DNA from: Calditrichaceae bacterium
GTDB lineage: Bacteria; Calditrichota; Calditrichia; RBG-13-44-9; J075
Direction of reading: 5' to 3'
DNA: 56,103 bases
NCBI GenBank assembly: GCA_013360445.1
Contig: JABWBP010000013.1
Coordinates: forward strand, 1 to 56,103
Part shown: piece after piece, positions 37,901 to 46,059 of the stretch
How the letters are laid out: every line of letters begins with the position of its first letter
Position numbering within the stretch: the first letter of the stretch is position 1
The notes under the pieces: generated by a model
Seen by the model: the letters and a program-made list of their open reading frames with translations, nothing else
The model's database searches: none
Told to the model about the DNA's origin: nothing
Position numbers and translations under genes: made by a program

Positions 37901-38028
37901 TCGGGTTGGAACTCGGCCCGGATCGCCAGAACTCTTATCGTATCGGGAGAGAAGGACGGTGCGCCTGACAGGAAAGAACCGGAAAGGGTACAGAGTACTC
38001 CCATCCACAGAGCTGCGCGCATCTTCAT
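34912..38028 (-). CDS. M6-like secreted protein lacking HExxH, with FG-GAP repeats and T9SS sorting domain
   Basis: About 1038 residues with a signal peptide (KMRAALWMGVLCTLSG). The N-terminal half follows the M6/immune-inhibitor-A pattern, but where active members read HEFGHxLGFPDLY this protein has SNFGSQLGFPDLF (about residue 237-249), so the zinc-binding His-Glu-His are absent. VCBS/FG-GAP-like elements follow (DLDGNGSEELFF, DIDGDQDLELACV). The C-terminus is a T9SS type A/FlgD-like domain (YNWPNPNVENYTFIRY ... VARVEARG). The start at 38028 is preferred because a GTG frame start at 38061 lies inside the U-tract of a terminator. It is probably an exported, catalytically dead homologue used for binding. 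Confidence 0.85.
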   Translation of the reverse strand: MKMRAALWMGVLCTLSGSFLSGAPSFSPDTIRVLAIRAEFQPDNVSTTTGDGTFDLSANTDPYRIDPPPHNRSYFQDHLIFLRNYFQKASRGNLIIEGEVFPPGQNDAYQLDHSMPFYNPNTTPQAINQGVAALFRDAIQKADQDPAVDFSRYDAFMVFHAGVGRDIDLGLDETPQDIPSLFITSAFLQQYLRISEIPVDGGAAAVREGSLLPETESQEGIQLGLNGMVVSNFGSQLGFPDLFSPETRRTGVGRFALMDVGLFNGDGLVPALPDAWTRIQAGWETPITVYQAQDEEFQIYSTLSGDERRVYKFPINDSEYFLVENRYAGEKSLESLQLLLFENRSDFPTMREVLTRFFPNEAKFSDSTGVLLDIDNPDRGLPGGLTIAQRDTTLPGGRAYAAGDTIWYSSGPLIWHIDENIIAQNRAGNRVNADPQHRGVDVEEADGSQDIGAAFGIVSGGAGSELGTVLDSWYADNPAPLFISSPKNEFSTKSIPNSRSYYNRADSHIKLFGFSRLDSVMTFRATLNFFQANFPQRLDPAIFGRVTSMKAADLDGNGSEELFFRTDKNILTFLDATGQLKWDRNSLGIFNPPAQSGIATPPAIFDLPDGNKAIVTLSSGNGQSFIWGLRIQRGGIHPDSLFFFQVSDSLTTFPVAAKFQNLAVPTVLWGGKSGKVYVAEVSSSGATLSEFATIPEPVQYLHLTGNASIESSLIIVSGSGKVYRNQDLSQEVTSGIFQPAGGNATTVSKEGFFYQLAGDAFQSPEDGIHRFDSPMIAIRQPSQASGDLQDLYLVAGNNQAYAFNYNFTLRSNFPVELYQPAQPTNLFLSPLAGNFPGNSGQDETGVIIADPAGMISGFDLRGNLLPDFPLAVGDSILVSPALLDIDGDQDLELACVTANGTVYAWDFASRIDENTRPQWPQLYADPANSNLPPAIPTGPTTAPAALLPGESVYNWPNPNVENYTFIRYRLNAEAQVSIKIFDLAGDLVKELQGTGNALTDNEVRWDLAAVQSGVYIARVEARGGSKTEVQLIKIAVVK

Positions 38029-38060
38029 AATCTTGTTCCGTAATCTCGAATTCGCATTCA

Positions 38061-38102
38061 CAAAAAAGGCTATTCCGAAATCACCTTACGGAATAGCCCC
38101 GG
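38061..38102 (-). terminator. Rho-independent terminator after the PorV gene
   Basis: Read on the minus strand, GGCTATTCCG (38098-38089) pairs perfectly with CGGAATAGCC (38077-38068) around an 11-base loop, followed by six U at 38067-38062. It follows the PorV stop at 38121 and separates that gene from the M6-like gene. Confidence 0.95.
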
Positions 38103-38120
38103 GTTATCAAATCAAAGGTG

Positions 38121-39197
38121 TTAGAAAGTGGCCGAAAGGGAGAATCTCATCGTATCGGAGAGAGGATGGTCATCTTTACTTGCTAAAATGTAGCTAAAAT
38201 CAACTCCTAAGAAGGCAATCCGCACCCCGCCGCCAAAGGTATAGAACTGGCGATCTCCGTAATCGGGGCTTTCATAAAAATACCCGGCCCTGAGGGCGAT
38301 CAGGTTGGAGTACCAATATTCCGCGCCGATGGAATGGGACATTTTCTTGATCAAATCGCCGTCGCCCCAGGCGCTAAACAAGTAGCTCAAAAAGCTGTCA
38401 TCCTTCTTGGTCGAATCGCTGGGCACCAGCAGCCGGTTAAAATCATAGACCAGGGTCAAGCGGTTATATTCGGAATTCAGCAAACGATAGCCTAACCCAA
38501 AACGGAAATTGGTGGGAATGGGGTCTGCCTGTTCTTTATCGATATAAGTCATTTTCGGCCCGACGTTGGCAAGATTGGCGCCCAGGCTAAAGCGTTTATT
38601 CCAGAAATTGGGATGCCAGAGATACCCCAGGTCGATGGCAAAGGTACTGCCCACGCCTTCACCTCCTTCAGCGCCGACTTTTACCGGGGAGAGGCGGGAA
38701 AGAATGTACTTCAGATTCACTCCCAGCCCCATGGTCTGGTTCAGTTTCAGCCCGTAACTGCCGGTAACGGCGACTTCATTGCTGGCGAAGGTGCCCAGCA
38801 CATTGGCCTGGTCATCGGTTTGGGTGTTTTCTCCATAATTCATGAATTGAACCGAGAGTCCCACCGTTCCGATGTCCTTCAGATGATAGCGGGCGGCTGC
38901 GTAATCATAATACAGATCGCTGAAATTAAAGCCGGGCAGCCAGTTGACGTGCATCAAGGTCACTTCGCCGCGGTGATCTTTCTCAGGATCGGCATATTGG
39001 AAGGCCAGGCCGGCGGGGTTCCAATAGATGGCGTTCGCGTCATCTGCCAGCGCTGCCCCGGCTTCCCCCATACCGCCCTGCCGCGCGCCGGGATTGATCA
39101 TCAAAAACAAGACGGTCGCTTCACCCTGGGCAAAAAGGGGCGAGAATACGGAAACCGTACATAAGAAGCCCAGAAAAACTACCATAAATCGGTTCAT
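38121..39197 (-). CDS. porV: PorV/LptO-like outer-membrane protein of the type IX secretion system
   Basis: A 358-residue outer-membrane protein with a signal peptide (MNRFMVVFLGFLCTVSVFSPLFA). The diagnostic PorV block is ARQGGMGEAGAALADDANAIYWNPAGLAF near the N-terminus (about residues 38-66), followed by VTLMHVNWLPGFNFSDLYYDYAAARYHL. The rest is barrel strands ending FSLSATF. PorV shuttles type IX cargo to the attachment complex and fits the T9SS sorting domains of two other proteins here. The start has AGGAGG eight bases upstream. The gene is flanked by a structured leader (39219-39366) and a terminator (38061-38102), so it is a separate transcription unit. Confidence 0.88.
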   Translation of the reverse strand: MNRFMVVFLGFLCTVSVFSPLFAQGEATVLFLMINPGARQGGMGEAGAALADDANAIYWNPAGLAFQYADPEKDHRGEVTLMHVNWLPGFNFSDLYYDYAAARYHLKDIGTVGLSVQFMNYGENTQTDDQANVLGTFASNEVAVTGSYGLKLNQTMGLGVNLKYILSRLSPVKVGAEGGEGVGSTFAIDLGYLWHPNFWNKRFSLGANLANVGPKMTYIDKEQADPIPTNFRFGLGYRLLNSEYNRLTLVYDFNRLLVPSDSTKKDDSFLSYLFSAWGDGDLIKKMSHSIGAEYWYSNLIALRAGYFYESPDYGDRQFYTFGGGVRIAFLGVDFSYILASKDDHPLSDTMRFSLSATF

Positions 39198-39579
39198 CTT
39201 TATTTCCTCCTGTTAAATAAAAAAACCGAACAGGATGGAAAAATCCCATCGCCATTCGGCACCCAAATTAGGTTTTACTCGAATTTGTTAAGGACTCAGA
39301 CATGAGTTTCTTTAAAATCACTTTGTGTTTTGCCCTTACTTCAAAAACTACTGTTCCTTAACAAATCTCGATATCGCCTCCATCAGCTGTTGGGGTTAAT
39401 GTCTCTTTTAGACGGTGGAAAATATATCCGATTCAAACTTGCAAATCAAGCCTTTTTTGCCTAAGTTGATTTTTTAGCCCGGCCTCGCCGCCGGATTCTG
39501 CACCATGAAGGCTGCGCGAGTATGGCTCATTTTACAGATAGTTGCTGTGATACATATCTTAATTCGGTCTCCCGGTATT
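39198..39579 (-). promoter_or_regulatory. Structured 5' leader of the PorV gene (gap after nuoN)
   Basis: A 382-base gap with no gene. On the minus strand the leader contains a 12-base-pair perfect stem (39355-39366 with 39283-39294) closing a 60-base loop that has a small hairpin (39295-39306). Then comes a hairpin (39226-39259, CCGAA/TTCGG and GATGG/CCATC pairs) followed by seven U (39225-39219) and then the RBS AGGAGG (39206-39211). A terminator-like hairpin so close to the RBS looks like an attenuator. It may alternatively terminate transcripts from the nuo operon. The remaining upstream part (39420-39579) shows nothing clear. No known riboswitch class was recognised. Confidence 0.5.
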
Positions 39580-41016
39580 TTAAAAAAGAATCGACAGCGT
39601 CGTTCCGGGAAAAATGCCCAGGTAAAATATCCCTAATAACGAAACCAGCAATACCAGCCCGGCGCCGGGCAGGATCGGCTCTACCTTTTGCTCTTCCAAC
39701 GGCTCCTGCATATACATCGCCACTACCACCCGGATGTAGTAATAAACCGAAATGAGGGTATTGATCGCGCCGAAGATAACCAGCCAGATATATCCGGATT
39801 GCAGCGCCGCCTTGAAAAGGAAAAATTTGCCCATGAAACCGCCGGTGGGCGGAAATCCCGCCAGTGAAAACATGCAGATGGTCATCACCAGCGCCAGCAT
39901 GGGCTGGGTGCGCCCCAACCCGGAGAAATATTTGATTTTGACATAACGCTCGTTCTTGCCGCTCACCAGCCCGGCCACCGCAAACGCGCCTAAGTTCATA
40001 AACAGGTAAATTACCAGGTAAAAAAGCACCGCGGCCACGGTAGAATCATTGGCAGCCACCACGCCAATCAGGATGTACCCGGCGTGGGCAATGCTGGAAT
40101 AGGCAAGCATTCGCTTAATATCGTCCTGCACCAGGGCGATGATGTTCCCCACGGTCATGGTGAGCACCGCCAAAATCCACAGCACTTCGGTCCATTGGAA
40201 GGTCGCGGAGGCAGCCGCGAGGGTTACCACGCGCAGCATCGCTGCAAAGCCGGCCGCTTTTGCCCCCACCGCCATAAAAGCGGTGACCGGGATGGGCGAT
40301 CCCTGGTACACGTCGGGCGTCCACATATGGAACGGCACCAGCGCCACTTTAAATCCGAACCCGATAATGATCAGTCCCATTCCCAGGAGGGCCAGCAGAC
40401 CGGGTTGCTGGTTATTTTTGGAAAAGAATTCCGCTACTTTGGCAAGGTTGGTGGAACCCACCGCGCCGTAGAGCAAGGCGATGCCATACAACAAAAACCC
40501 GGTGGCGAAAGCGCCTAAGAGGAAATATTTCAACGCTGCTTCCAGGGAATAGCGGTTGGTGCGGCGAAACCCGGCCAGAATGTAGAGTGCGATGGACATG
40601 GTCTCCAGGCCCAGGAAGATGGTCATCAGGCTTTCGGCGCTGCCCATCAGCATCATCCCCGCGGTGGAAAAGAGAATCAGGGGGATGTATTCGATGAATT
40701 CGATATGTTCCTGTTCGGAGTAGCTCTGGGTGAGCAGAATGCACAGGGCCGCGGTCAGCAGAAATATAAAATTGAACATCACGGTCAGGTGATCTACTTT
40801 CACCATGCCCTCGAAAGCGGTATAGAATTTCCCGACCAGGAAAAAGTTGCCGGCAAGGGCAGCCAATATTCCTACCAGCGCCAGGTAGGGCAATACCATC
40901 CGGTGAAACCGGGGGGCGAAAACGCCTTGCAGCATCAAATAGACGCCAAATATGCTTACAATGATGATCGGTAAAATCGCTATAAAATCAGCGCTGCCTA
41001 TGTTAATCGTTGCCAA
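39580..41016 (-). CDS. nuoN: NADH-quinone oxidoreductase subunit N
   Basis: Membrane antiporter-like subunit of complex I, 478 residues with about 14 transmembrane helices. The Proton_antipo_M core has the conserved lysine-bearing segments (LKYFLLGAFATGFLLYG and PFHMWTPDVYQGSP). It starts with TTG at 41016, preceded by GGAG. It is the last gene of the nuo operon and ends 382 bases before the PorV gene. Confidence 0.95.
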   Translation of the reverse strand: MATINIGSADFIAILPIIIVSIFGVYLMLQGVFAPRFHRMVLPYLALVGILAALAGNFFLVGKFYTAFEGMVKVDHLTVMFNFIFLLTAALCILLTQSYSEQEHIEFIEYIPLILFSTAGMMLMGSAESLMTIFLGLETMSIALYILAGFRRTNRYSLEAALKYFLLGAFATGFLLYGIALLYGAVGSTNLAKVAEFFSKNNQQPGLLALLGMGLIIIGFGFKVALVPFHMWTPDVYQGSPIPVTAFMAVGAKAAGFAAMLRVVTLAAASATFQWTEVLWILAVLTMTVGNIIALVQDDIKRMLAYSSIAHAGYILIGVVAANDSTVAAVLFYLVIYLFMNLGAFAVAGLVSGKNERYVKIKYFSGLGRTQPMLALVMTICMFSLAGFPPTGGFMGKFFLFKAALQSGYIWLVIFGAINTLISVYYYIRVVVAMYMQEPLEEQKVEPILPGAGLVLLVSLLGIFYLGIFPGTTLSILF

Positions 41017-41030
41017 AGGTTGCTCCGGTT

Positions 41031-41155
41031 AAGGTCGTTAGGGGTCAATTATAGTCATTTGCGGTCATTTGCGCTGCGCGCGTCATTATGCTTCGCGTCA
41101 TTTATGGTCATTTATGGTCATTTGTGGTCATTAACTGCGCGTCATTGATTGCCAT
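41031..41155. repeat. Repeats of ggtcattt / gcgtcatt between nuoM and nuoN
   Basis: About ten degenerate copies of ggtcattt(a/g)t, some with gcg inserts, in direct orientation (41043-41148). A shorter copy of the family is at 42796-42845 between nuoM and the VapC gene. The remaining part up to nuoM is A/T-rich low-complexity ttttcaattttcattttt. Confidence 0.8.
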
Positions 41156-41187
41156 GAGCTATCAGTTTGATTTGCATTTTGCAATTT

Positions 41188-42762
41188 TCACTTTTCATTT
41201 TTCAATTCCTCTTTCCCCGCCTGCCAGGTAAATATGGTCGAGGGAGAATTGGGGTTCTCGATCCGGTAGGCCATTCTGGCTTCATTCACGCGCTGGATCA
41301 GCGCGGCAATGGAGGTTTCGGTCTTGTTCAGGAAGGTGGAGGGATAGAAACCGATCCAGAAAATCATCACCACAATGGGCAGCATGATGGCGATTTCCCG
41401 CCCGGTCAAATCCGTCAGCGCCCGGTTTTTTTCGTTGGTGATCGGCCCGAACATTACCCGCAGGAACATCCACAACAGGTAGGCGGCGGCGAAGATGATC
41501 CCCACGGTCGCCAGAATCGTAAACACCGGCGCCACTTCAAAGCTGCCTACCAGGATCAGAAATTCGCCTACGAACCCGTTAGTTCCCGGCAACCCTAAGG
41601 AAGAAAGGCAAATGATCAAAAAGAAGGTTGCAAAAACCGGCATCACTTTGGTGACCCCGCCAAAATCGCTGATTTCCCGGCTATGGCGGCGCTCGTAAAT
41701 CATCCCCACCGCCAAAAACAGCGCCCCGCTGGAAATCCCGTGGTTGATCATCTGGATCAATCCCCCTTGCAGGGCGGGCACGGTGAGCACGAACATCCCT
41801 AACATGATGAACCCTAAGTGGCTGACCGAAGAATAGGCGACTAACTTCTTCACGTCTTTCTGCACCAGCGAAACCCAGGCGCCGTAAAGAATGCCGATCA
41901 CCGCCAGTACGAAGATGAGGGGCGTGAAATACTCCGCGGCGTTAGGAAACAGGGGCAGGTTGAAACGCAGGAAGCCGTAAGTTCCCATCTTCAGAAGCAC
42001 CCCGGCCAGGATCACCGAACCGGCGGTGGGCGCTTCTACGTGGGCGTCCGGCAGCCAGGTATGGAAGGGAAACATGGGCACTTTGATGGCGAACGCTAAT
42101 GCGAACGCTAAAAATAACCAGATTTGCGCCCCGAAGGGGATATTCAGGGCCATGATCTTGATCAGGTCGAAGGTATAATTTCCGGTAAAATTGTTATACA
42201 TGAAGTAGAGGTACAGAATGGCTACTAACATCAGCACCGAGCCGACCATGGTGTAAATGACGAACTTCAGCGCGGCGTAAATGCGGCGCGGCCCGCCCCA
42301 CACCCCGATGAGCAGGTACATAGGGATGAGCATGGCTTCCCAGAAAAGATAGAAGAGCACCAGATCCAGGGAGATGAATACCCCTAACATCGCGCTTTCC
42401 AATACTAACATTGCCAGCATGAACTCCTTCTGCCGCTCCGTGATGGCATTCCAGGAAGAGAGAATGGTGAGGGGCATCAGGAAGGTGGTGAGCATGTAGA
42501 GGAGGATGCTGATACCGTCCACCCCGACGTGGTAGGTGGCCCCCAGCGCCGGAATCCAGCGTTTTACGGTCTCGAACTGCATTCCCGCCGCGCTGCCGTC
42601 GAAATAGTAAAACAGGGGAACCGAGATCAGGAAGGTAACCACCGTGACCAGGAAGGCCCAGGAGCGGATCAGGTTGGTTTCGGTGCGGGGAATCATCAAC
42701 AGGATCACCGCCCCCAACAGGGGGAGAAATGTTACAACATTTAGAAGGGTTGGCATGTCCAT
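41188..42762 (-). CDS. nuoM: NADH-quinone oxidoreductase subunit M
   Basis: Second antiporter-like proton-pumping subunit of complex I; 524 residues, about 14 transmembrane helices. Conserved features include FPFHTWLPDAHVEAPTAGSV (with the essential Lys/His region), a helix with KKLVAYSSVSHLGFIMLG, and GVWGGPRRIYAALKF. The start at 42762 follows GGAG by ten bases; an in-frame ATG two codons later has poorer spacing. It is separated from nuoL by the toxin-antitoxin pair at 42884-43563. Confidence 0.97.
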   Translation of the reverse strand: MDMPTLLNVVTFLPLLGAVILLMIPRTETNLIRSWAFLVTVVTFLISVPLFYYFDGSAAGMQFETVKRWIPALGATYHVGVDGISILLYMLTTFLMPLTILSSWNAITERQKEFMLAMLVLESAMLGVFISLDLVLFYLFWEAMLIPMYLLIGVWGGPRRIYAALKFVIYTMVGSVLMLVAILYLYFMYNNFTGNYTFDLIKIMALNIPFGAQIWLFLAFALAFAIKVPMFPFHTWLPDAHVEAPTAGSVILAGVLLKMGTYGFLRFNLPLFPNAAEYFTPLIFVLAVIGILYGAWVSLVQKDVKKLVAYSSVSHLGFIMLGMFVLTVPALQGGLIQMINHGISSGALFLAVGMIYERRHSREISDFGGVTKVMPVFATFFLIICLSSLGLPGTNGFVGEFLILVGSFEVAPVFTILATVGIIFAAAYLLWMFLRVMFGPITNEKNRALTDLTGREIAIMLPIVVMIFWIGFYPSTFLNKTETSIAALIQRVNEARMAYRIENPNSPSTIFTWQAGKEELKNEK

Positions 42763-42795
42763 TGAGTTATATCTCCGTTACTTCGCGCTATTGAA

Positions 42796-42845
42796 GGTCA
42801 TTAGATAGTCATTTGCCTGCGGCGTCATTTGCTGCATGTCATTCG
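42796..42845. repeat. Short copy of the gtcattt repeat (upstream of nuoM)
   Basis: Four to five degenerate gtcattt units (aaggtcatt, gtcatttgc, gtcatttgc, gtcattcg). Same family as 41031-41155. It lies between the PIN toxin gene and nuoM. Confidence 0.75.
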
Positions 42846-42883
42846 ATTTCCTTTAACACTTAACCGGTTCAATTCACACTTTA

Positions 42884-43312
42884 TTATTGCCAATCGGCCA
42901 CCCACCTTATATTCGGAAATGTTGCACGAAGAGCGTTAAACAGTTTCTCGTCAGCTGTAACGTAAAGGCATTGCTCTCGCACACTCAACGCAATATATAG
43001 CGCGTCATAAACCGTACGTTCGTGAGCCACCGCTAAACGATATGCCTCGTCCAGCAAATCAGCTGTTGGAGTTGCCACAAAAGCCAACTGTCGAAAGGTA
43101 TCAATGATTTGCTGTGCATCAACGGCGGACAAACCTTGAAATCGCTGTTTTTTCCAAACGATGTTACCAAATTCAGCGTGGATCAAATCGGGAGCGTGCA
43201 GGGTAAATACCCCTGCTTGATAGCCGTCGAGAATGCGATGGGCCTCGGTGGAAAATGGTTCAACTACAAACCATTTGATGACCACGCTGCTATCTACAAC
43301 AATATTGTCCAT
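42884..43312 (-). CDS. vapC: PIN-domain toxin (VapC type)
   Basis: A 142-residue PIN-domain protein, a probable endoribonuclease of a type II toxin-antitoxin system. The first acidic residue is in NIVVDSSVVIKWF (D7), the second in APDLIHAEFGNIVW (E47), then TVYDALYIALS and the C-terminal YVTADEKLFN complete the metal-binding set. It starts two bases after the stop of the small antitoxin-like gene upstream. The pair lies inside the nuo operon in the same orientation. Confidence 0.88.
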   Translation of the reverse strand: MDNIVVDSSVVIKWFVVEPFSTEAHRILDGYQAGVFTLHAPDLIHAEFGNIVWKKQRFQGLSAVDAQQIIDTFRQLAFVATPTADLLDEAYRLAVAHERTVYDALYIALSVREQCLYVTADEKLFNALRATFPNIRWVADWQ

Positions 43313-43314
43313 GC

Positions 43315-43563
43315 CTATCGCTCACGGTCAACGCGGAGTAACTCCGCGCTATCAGGCATTTGGCCATACCTGGTAAAGAGGCGACCACGCAACATATCAA
43401 TCTGTTGAACAACTTCTTCACGGCGACGTAATTCGTCCGCTCTTGCCTGCCACATTTCAATCAGTTGCTCTATCAATTGCTCAATATCACCCAGACCGTG
43501 CAAGCGAGCCACATCCTCTAATCGCGTGTAAAGATTATCAGAAATTGTCAATGTTTGGCTCAT
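43315..43563 (-). CDS. Antitoxin-like partner of the PIN toxin
   Basis: An 82-residue protein starting MSQTLTISDNLYTRLEDVARLHG. The ATG at 43563 has GAGGAG seven bases upstream; the longer frame from 43578 lacks one. The N-terminus resembles a ribbon-helix-helix or similar DNA-binding segment, followed by a Glu/Arg-rich helix likely to wrap the toxin. Close spacing and order (antitoxin then PIN) are typical. Specific family not recognised. Confidence 0.75.
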   Translation of the reverse strand: MSQTLTISDNLYTRLEDVARLHGLGDIEQLIEQLIEMWQARADELRRREEVVQQIDMLRGRLFTRYGQMPDSAELLRVDRER

Positions 43564-43669
43564 CGAAAAACTCCTCAATATATTCCCTTGCTAACGTTTT
43601 TCTCAATATAGCAGAGAGTCCATTGAATGCAAGCACTTCTTCGTAAGAGTATCCGAAGCAACAAGACCT

Positions 43670-45562
43670 TTACGCCAGAAGGTAGTACGCCAGTATTACC
43701 AGCACTCCGATGACAAACACCCCGGCATAGCTTTGCACGTAGCCGCTCTGCACCCGCCGGATAACCAGGCTGATGAGCAGCATGATTTTGGCGCTGAGGT
43801 TTACCAGCCCGTCAATAATTTTCTCATCGAAGAAGTTCCACAGCCAGCGGCTGAAGCTGAGAATGGGGTTGATAAGGGCTTTTTCGATCCCCTCATCCAC
43901 GTAGTATTTGTTGTAGAGCAGGGTATAAAGCCCCTTGTATTTCGCAGCCAGACCATCCGCGCTGATGGATTTTTTGATATACATCAGGTACGCGAGGCCG
44001 ATGCCGGCCAGGGCCACCAGCACCGAGGCGGCCACCAGACCATATTCCACGGCGTGGGAGAGATGCGCCCCATGCAGGTTTTCCAGCCCGGGGCGGAACA
44101 CCGGCTCCAGAAAGTGCTCGAAGTGGTTGCCGCCCCCTAAGATCGCGGGAATGCCCACAAATCCGCCGATGACCGAGAGAACTCCTAAGATCATCAAGGG
44201 CACGGTCATCACGTACGGGGATTCGTGAATATGGTGCGCAACCTCAGGCTCCACCCGGGACTTCCCGAAAAAGGTCAGGAATACAAGACGGGACATGTAA
44301 AAAGCGGTCAATAGCGCCCCCACTGCCCCAAAAAACCATACCGCGGGATGGTAAGCGAAGGCTTTGGCGAGAATCTCATCTTTGGAGAAGAAGCCGCTGA
44401 AAGGGGGAATCCCGCTGATGGCCAGCCAGGCCAGGATGAAGGTCCAGGCGGTATATTTGATCTTTTTGGCCAGACCGCCCATTTTCATGATGTTGGTTTC
44501 GTTAGCGAGGGCATGCATCACCGAGCCGGCGCCTAAGAACAGCAGCGCCTTGAAGAAAGCGTGGGTCATCAGGTGGAAAATGCCCGCCGCATAAGCGCCC
44601 ACCCCCACCCCGATGAACATGTAGCCGAGTTGGGAAATGGTCGAATAAGCCAGCACCCGCTTGATATCGGTGTTCACCAGCGCCATGGTGGCGGCAAAGA
44701 GGGCGGTAAAGAGGCCGATGATCACCACCACCGCCATGCTCACTTCGCTGAGGCTGAACAGGGGATTGAAGCGGGCGACCATGTACACCCCCGCGGTTAC
44801 CATGGTAGCGGCGTGAATCAGGGCGCTGACCGGGGTGGGGCCTTCCATGGCGTCCGGCAGCCAGATGTAGAGGGGGAATTGGGCGGATTTCCCGCAGGCG
44901 CCCATGAACAACAGCAGCGTGGCCGTGGTGACCACCCCGGCGGCAACCAATTGTTCGGTTCTACTGAAAATTTCGGCGTAGGTGATGGTTCCAATCGTCG
45001 TGAAGATGATGAAAATGCCGATGGCAAACCCGAAATCGCCCACCCGGTTGACCAGGAAGGCCTTCAGGCCGGCTTTGGCGGCGGAGGGTTTTTCGTACCA
45101 GAACCCGATCAGCAGGTAGGAGCACAAACCCACCCCTTCCCAGCCGAGGTAGAGCAGCAGCAGATTATTGCCCATCACGAGCATCAGCATGGAGAATATG
45201 AACAGGTTCAGGAAGGAGAAATAACGCCCCACCCCCTTGTCCCCGTGCATGTAGCCGATGGAATAGACGTGGATCAGGAAGCCGACCCCGGTCACCACCA
45301 GCATCATCACCACCGATAATTGGTCCACTAATACTCCGAAACCGGCGGAAAAATTACCGGCCACGATCCAGTCGAACAGATTTCCGTCGAAAGTAACGCC
45401 TTCCCGCACTAACAGGAAAGCCCGTACCGAATAGATGAAGGAAATCAGAACGGTGAGGCTGGCGATAATGCCGGATTTTTCTTTCAGCAGATGCCCGAAA
45501 ATCCCCAGAAAGAGCGCGCCGAACAGGGGCATCAGGGGAACTACCCAGATAAAACTTTCCAT
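43670..45562 (-). CDS. nuoL: NADH-quinone oxidoreductase subunit L
   Basis: Largest antiporter-like subunit of complex I, with the long lateral helix; 630 residues. Conserved blocks: [46 protein letters not shown] (actual [20 protein letters not shown]), [20 protein letters not shown] and [20 protein letters not shown]. The ATG at 45562 follows GGAGA by seven bases; a TTG at 45574 would add four residues without an RBS. The C-terminal helix (about 540-630) extends as expected. Confidence 0.97.
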   Translation of the reverse strand: [630 protein letters not shown]

Positions 45563-45579
45563 CAATGTCTCCAAAAGAA

Positions 45580-45683
45580 AGTGTTCTGGTGTTATGGTGT
45601 TACAGTGTTATGGTGATTGCTCATTCAGGTACGAAGGCACAATAACACTCAAACACCATAACACGAAAACACTATAACACTGT
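45580..45683. repeat. Palindrome of ggtgttatggtg / caccataacac repeats between nuoK and nuoL
   Basis: Left arm with four degenerate gtgttatgg units (45582-45615) and right arm with five cataacac units (45641-45683) around a spacer. It fills the nuoK-nuoL gap and touches the nuoK stop. Confidence 0.8.
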
Positions 45684-45684
45684 T

Positions 45685-45993
45685 TTACCACTTTAACAAT
45701 TTGATGTCGTCCACGTGCACGGTCTCGCGCAGGCGGAAGATGGCCACAATGATCGCCAGGCCGACCGCCACTTCCGCAGCCGCCACCACCATCACCATGA
45801 ACACGAAAATTTGCCCTTCGATGTCGTTCAAATAGTTAGAAAACGAGATGAAGGTCAAATTCACGGCGTTGAGCATCAGCTCGATGGACATGAAGATGAT
45901 GATGGCGTTCCGGCGGGATACCACCCCCACCACGCCCAATCCGAACAGGATCGCGGCCAGAATCAAAAAGTGATTAATCGGAACCGCTTGCAT
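45685..45993 (-). CDS. nuoK: NADH-quinone oxidoreductase subunit K
   Basis: Small membrane subunit of complex I, 102 residues with three transmembrane helices. The conserved buried glutamates appear in [14 protein letters not shown] and in [18 protein letters not shown] precedes the ATG at 45993. It sits between nuoJ and nuoL as is typical. Confidence 0.95.
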   Translation of the reverse strand: MQAVPINHFLILAAILFGLGVVGVVSRRNAIIIFMSIELMLNAVNLTFISFSNYLNDIEGQIFVFMVMVVAAAEVAVGLAIIVAIFRLRETVHVDDIKLLKW

Positions 45994-46059
45994 GTATTTA
46001 CCTCAAGGGTTTTATCAACTTTCTAATTGCCGATTGGCAATTGCCAATTTCGAACCTTC

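Noticed and set aside
38029-38061. GTG start at 38061 for the M6-like gene
   Set aside because: The GTG lies in the U-tract of the terminator at 38061-38102; the signal peptide begins at 38028.
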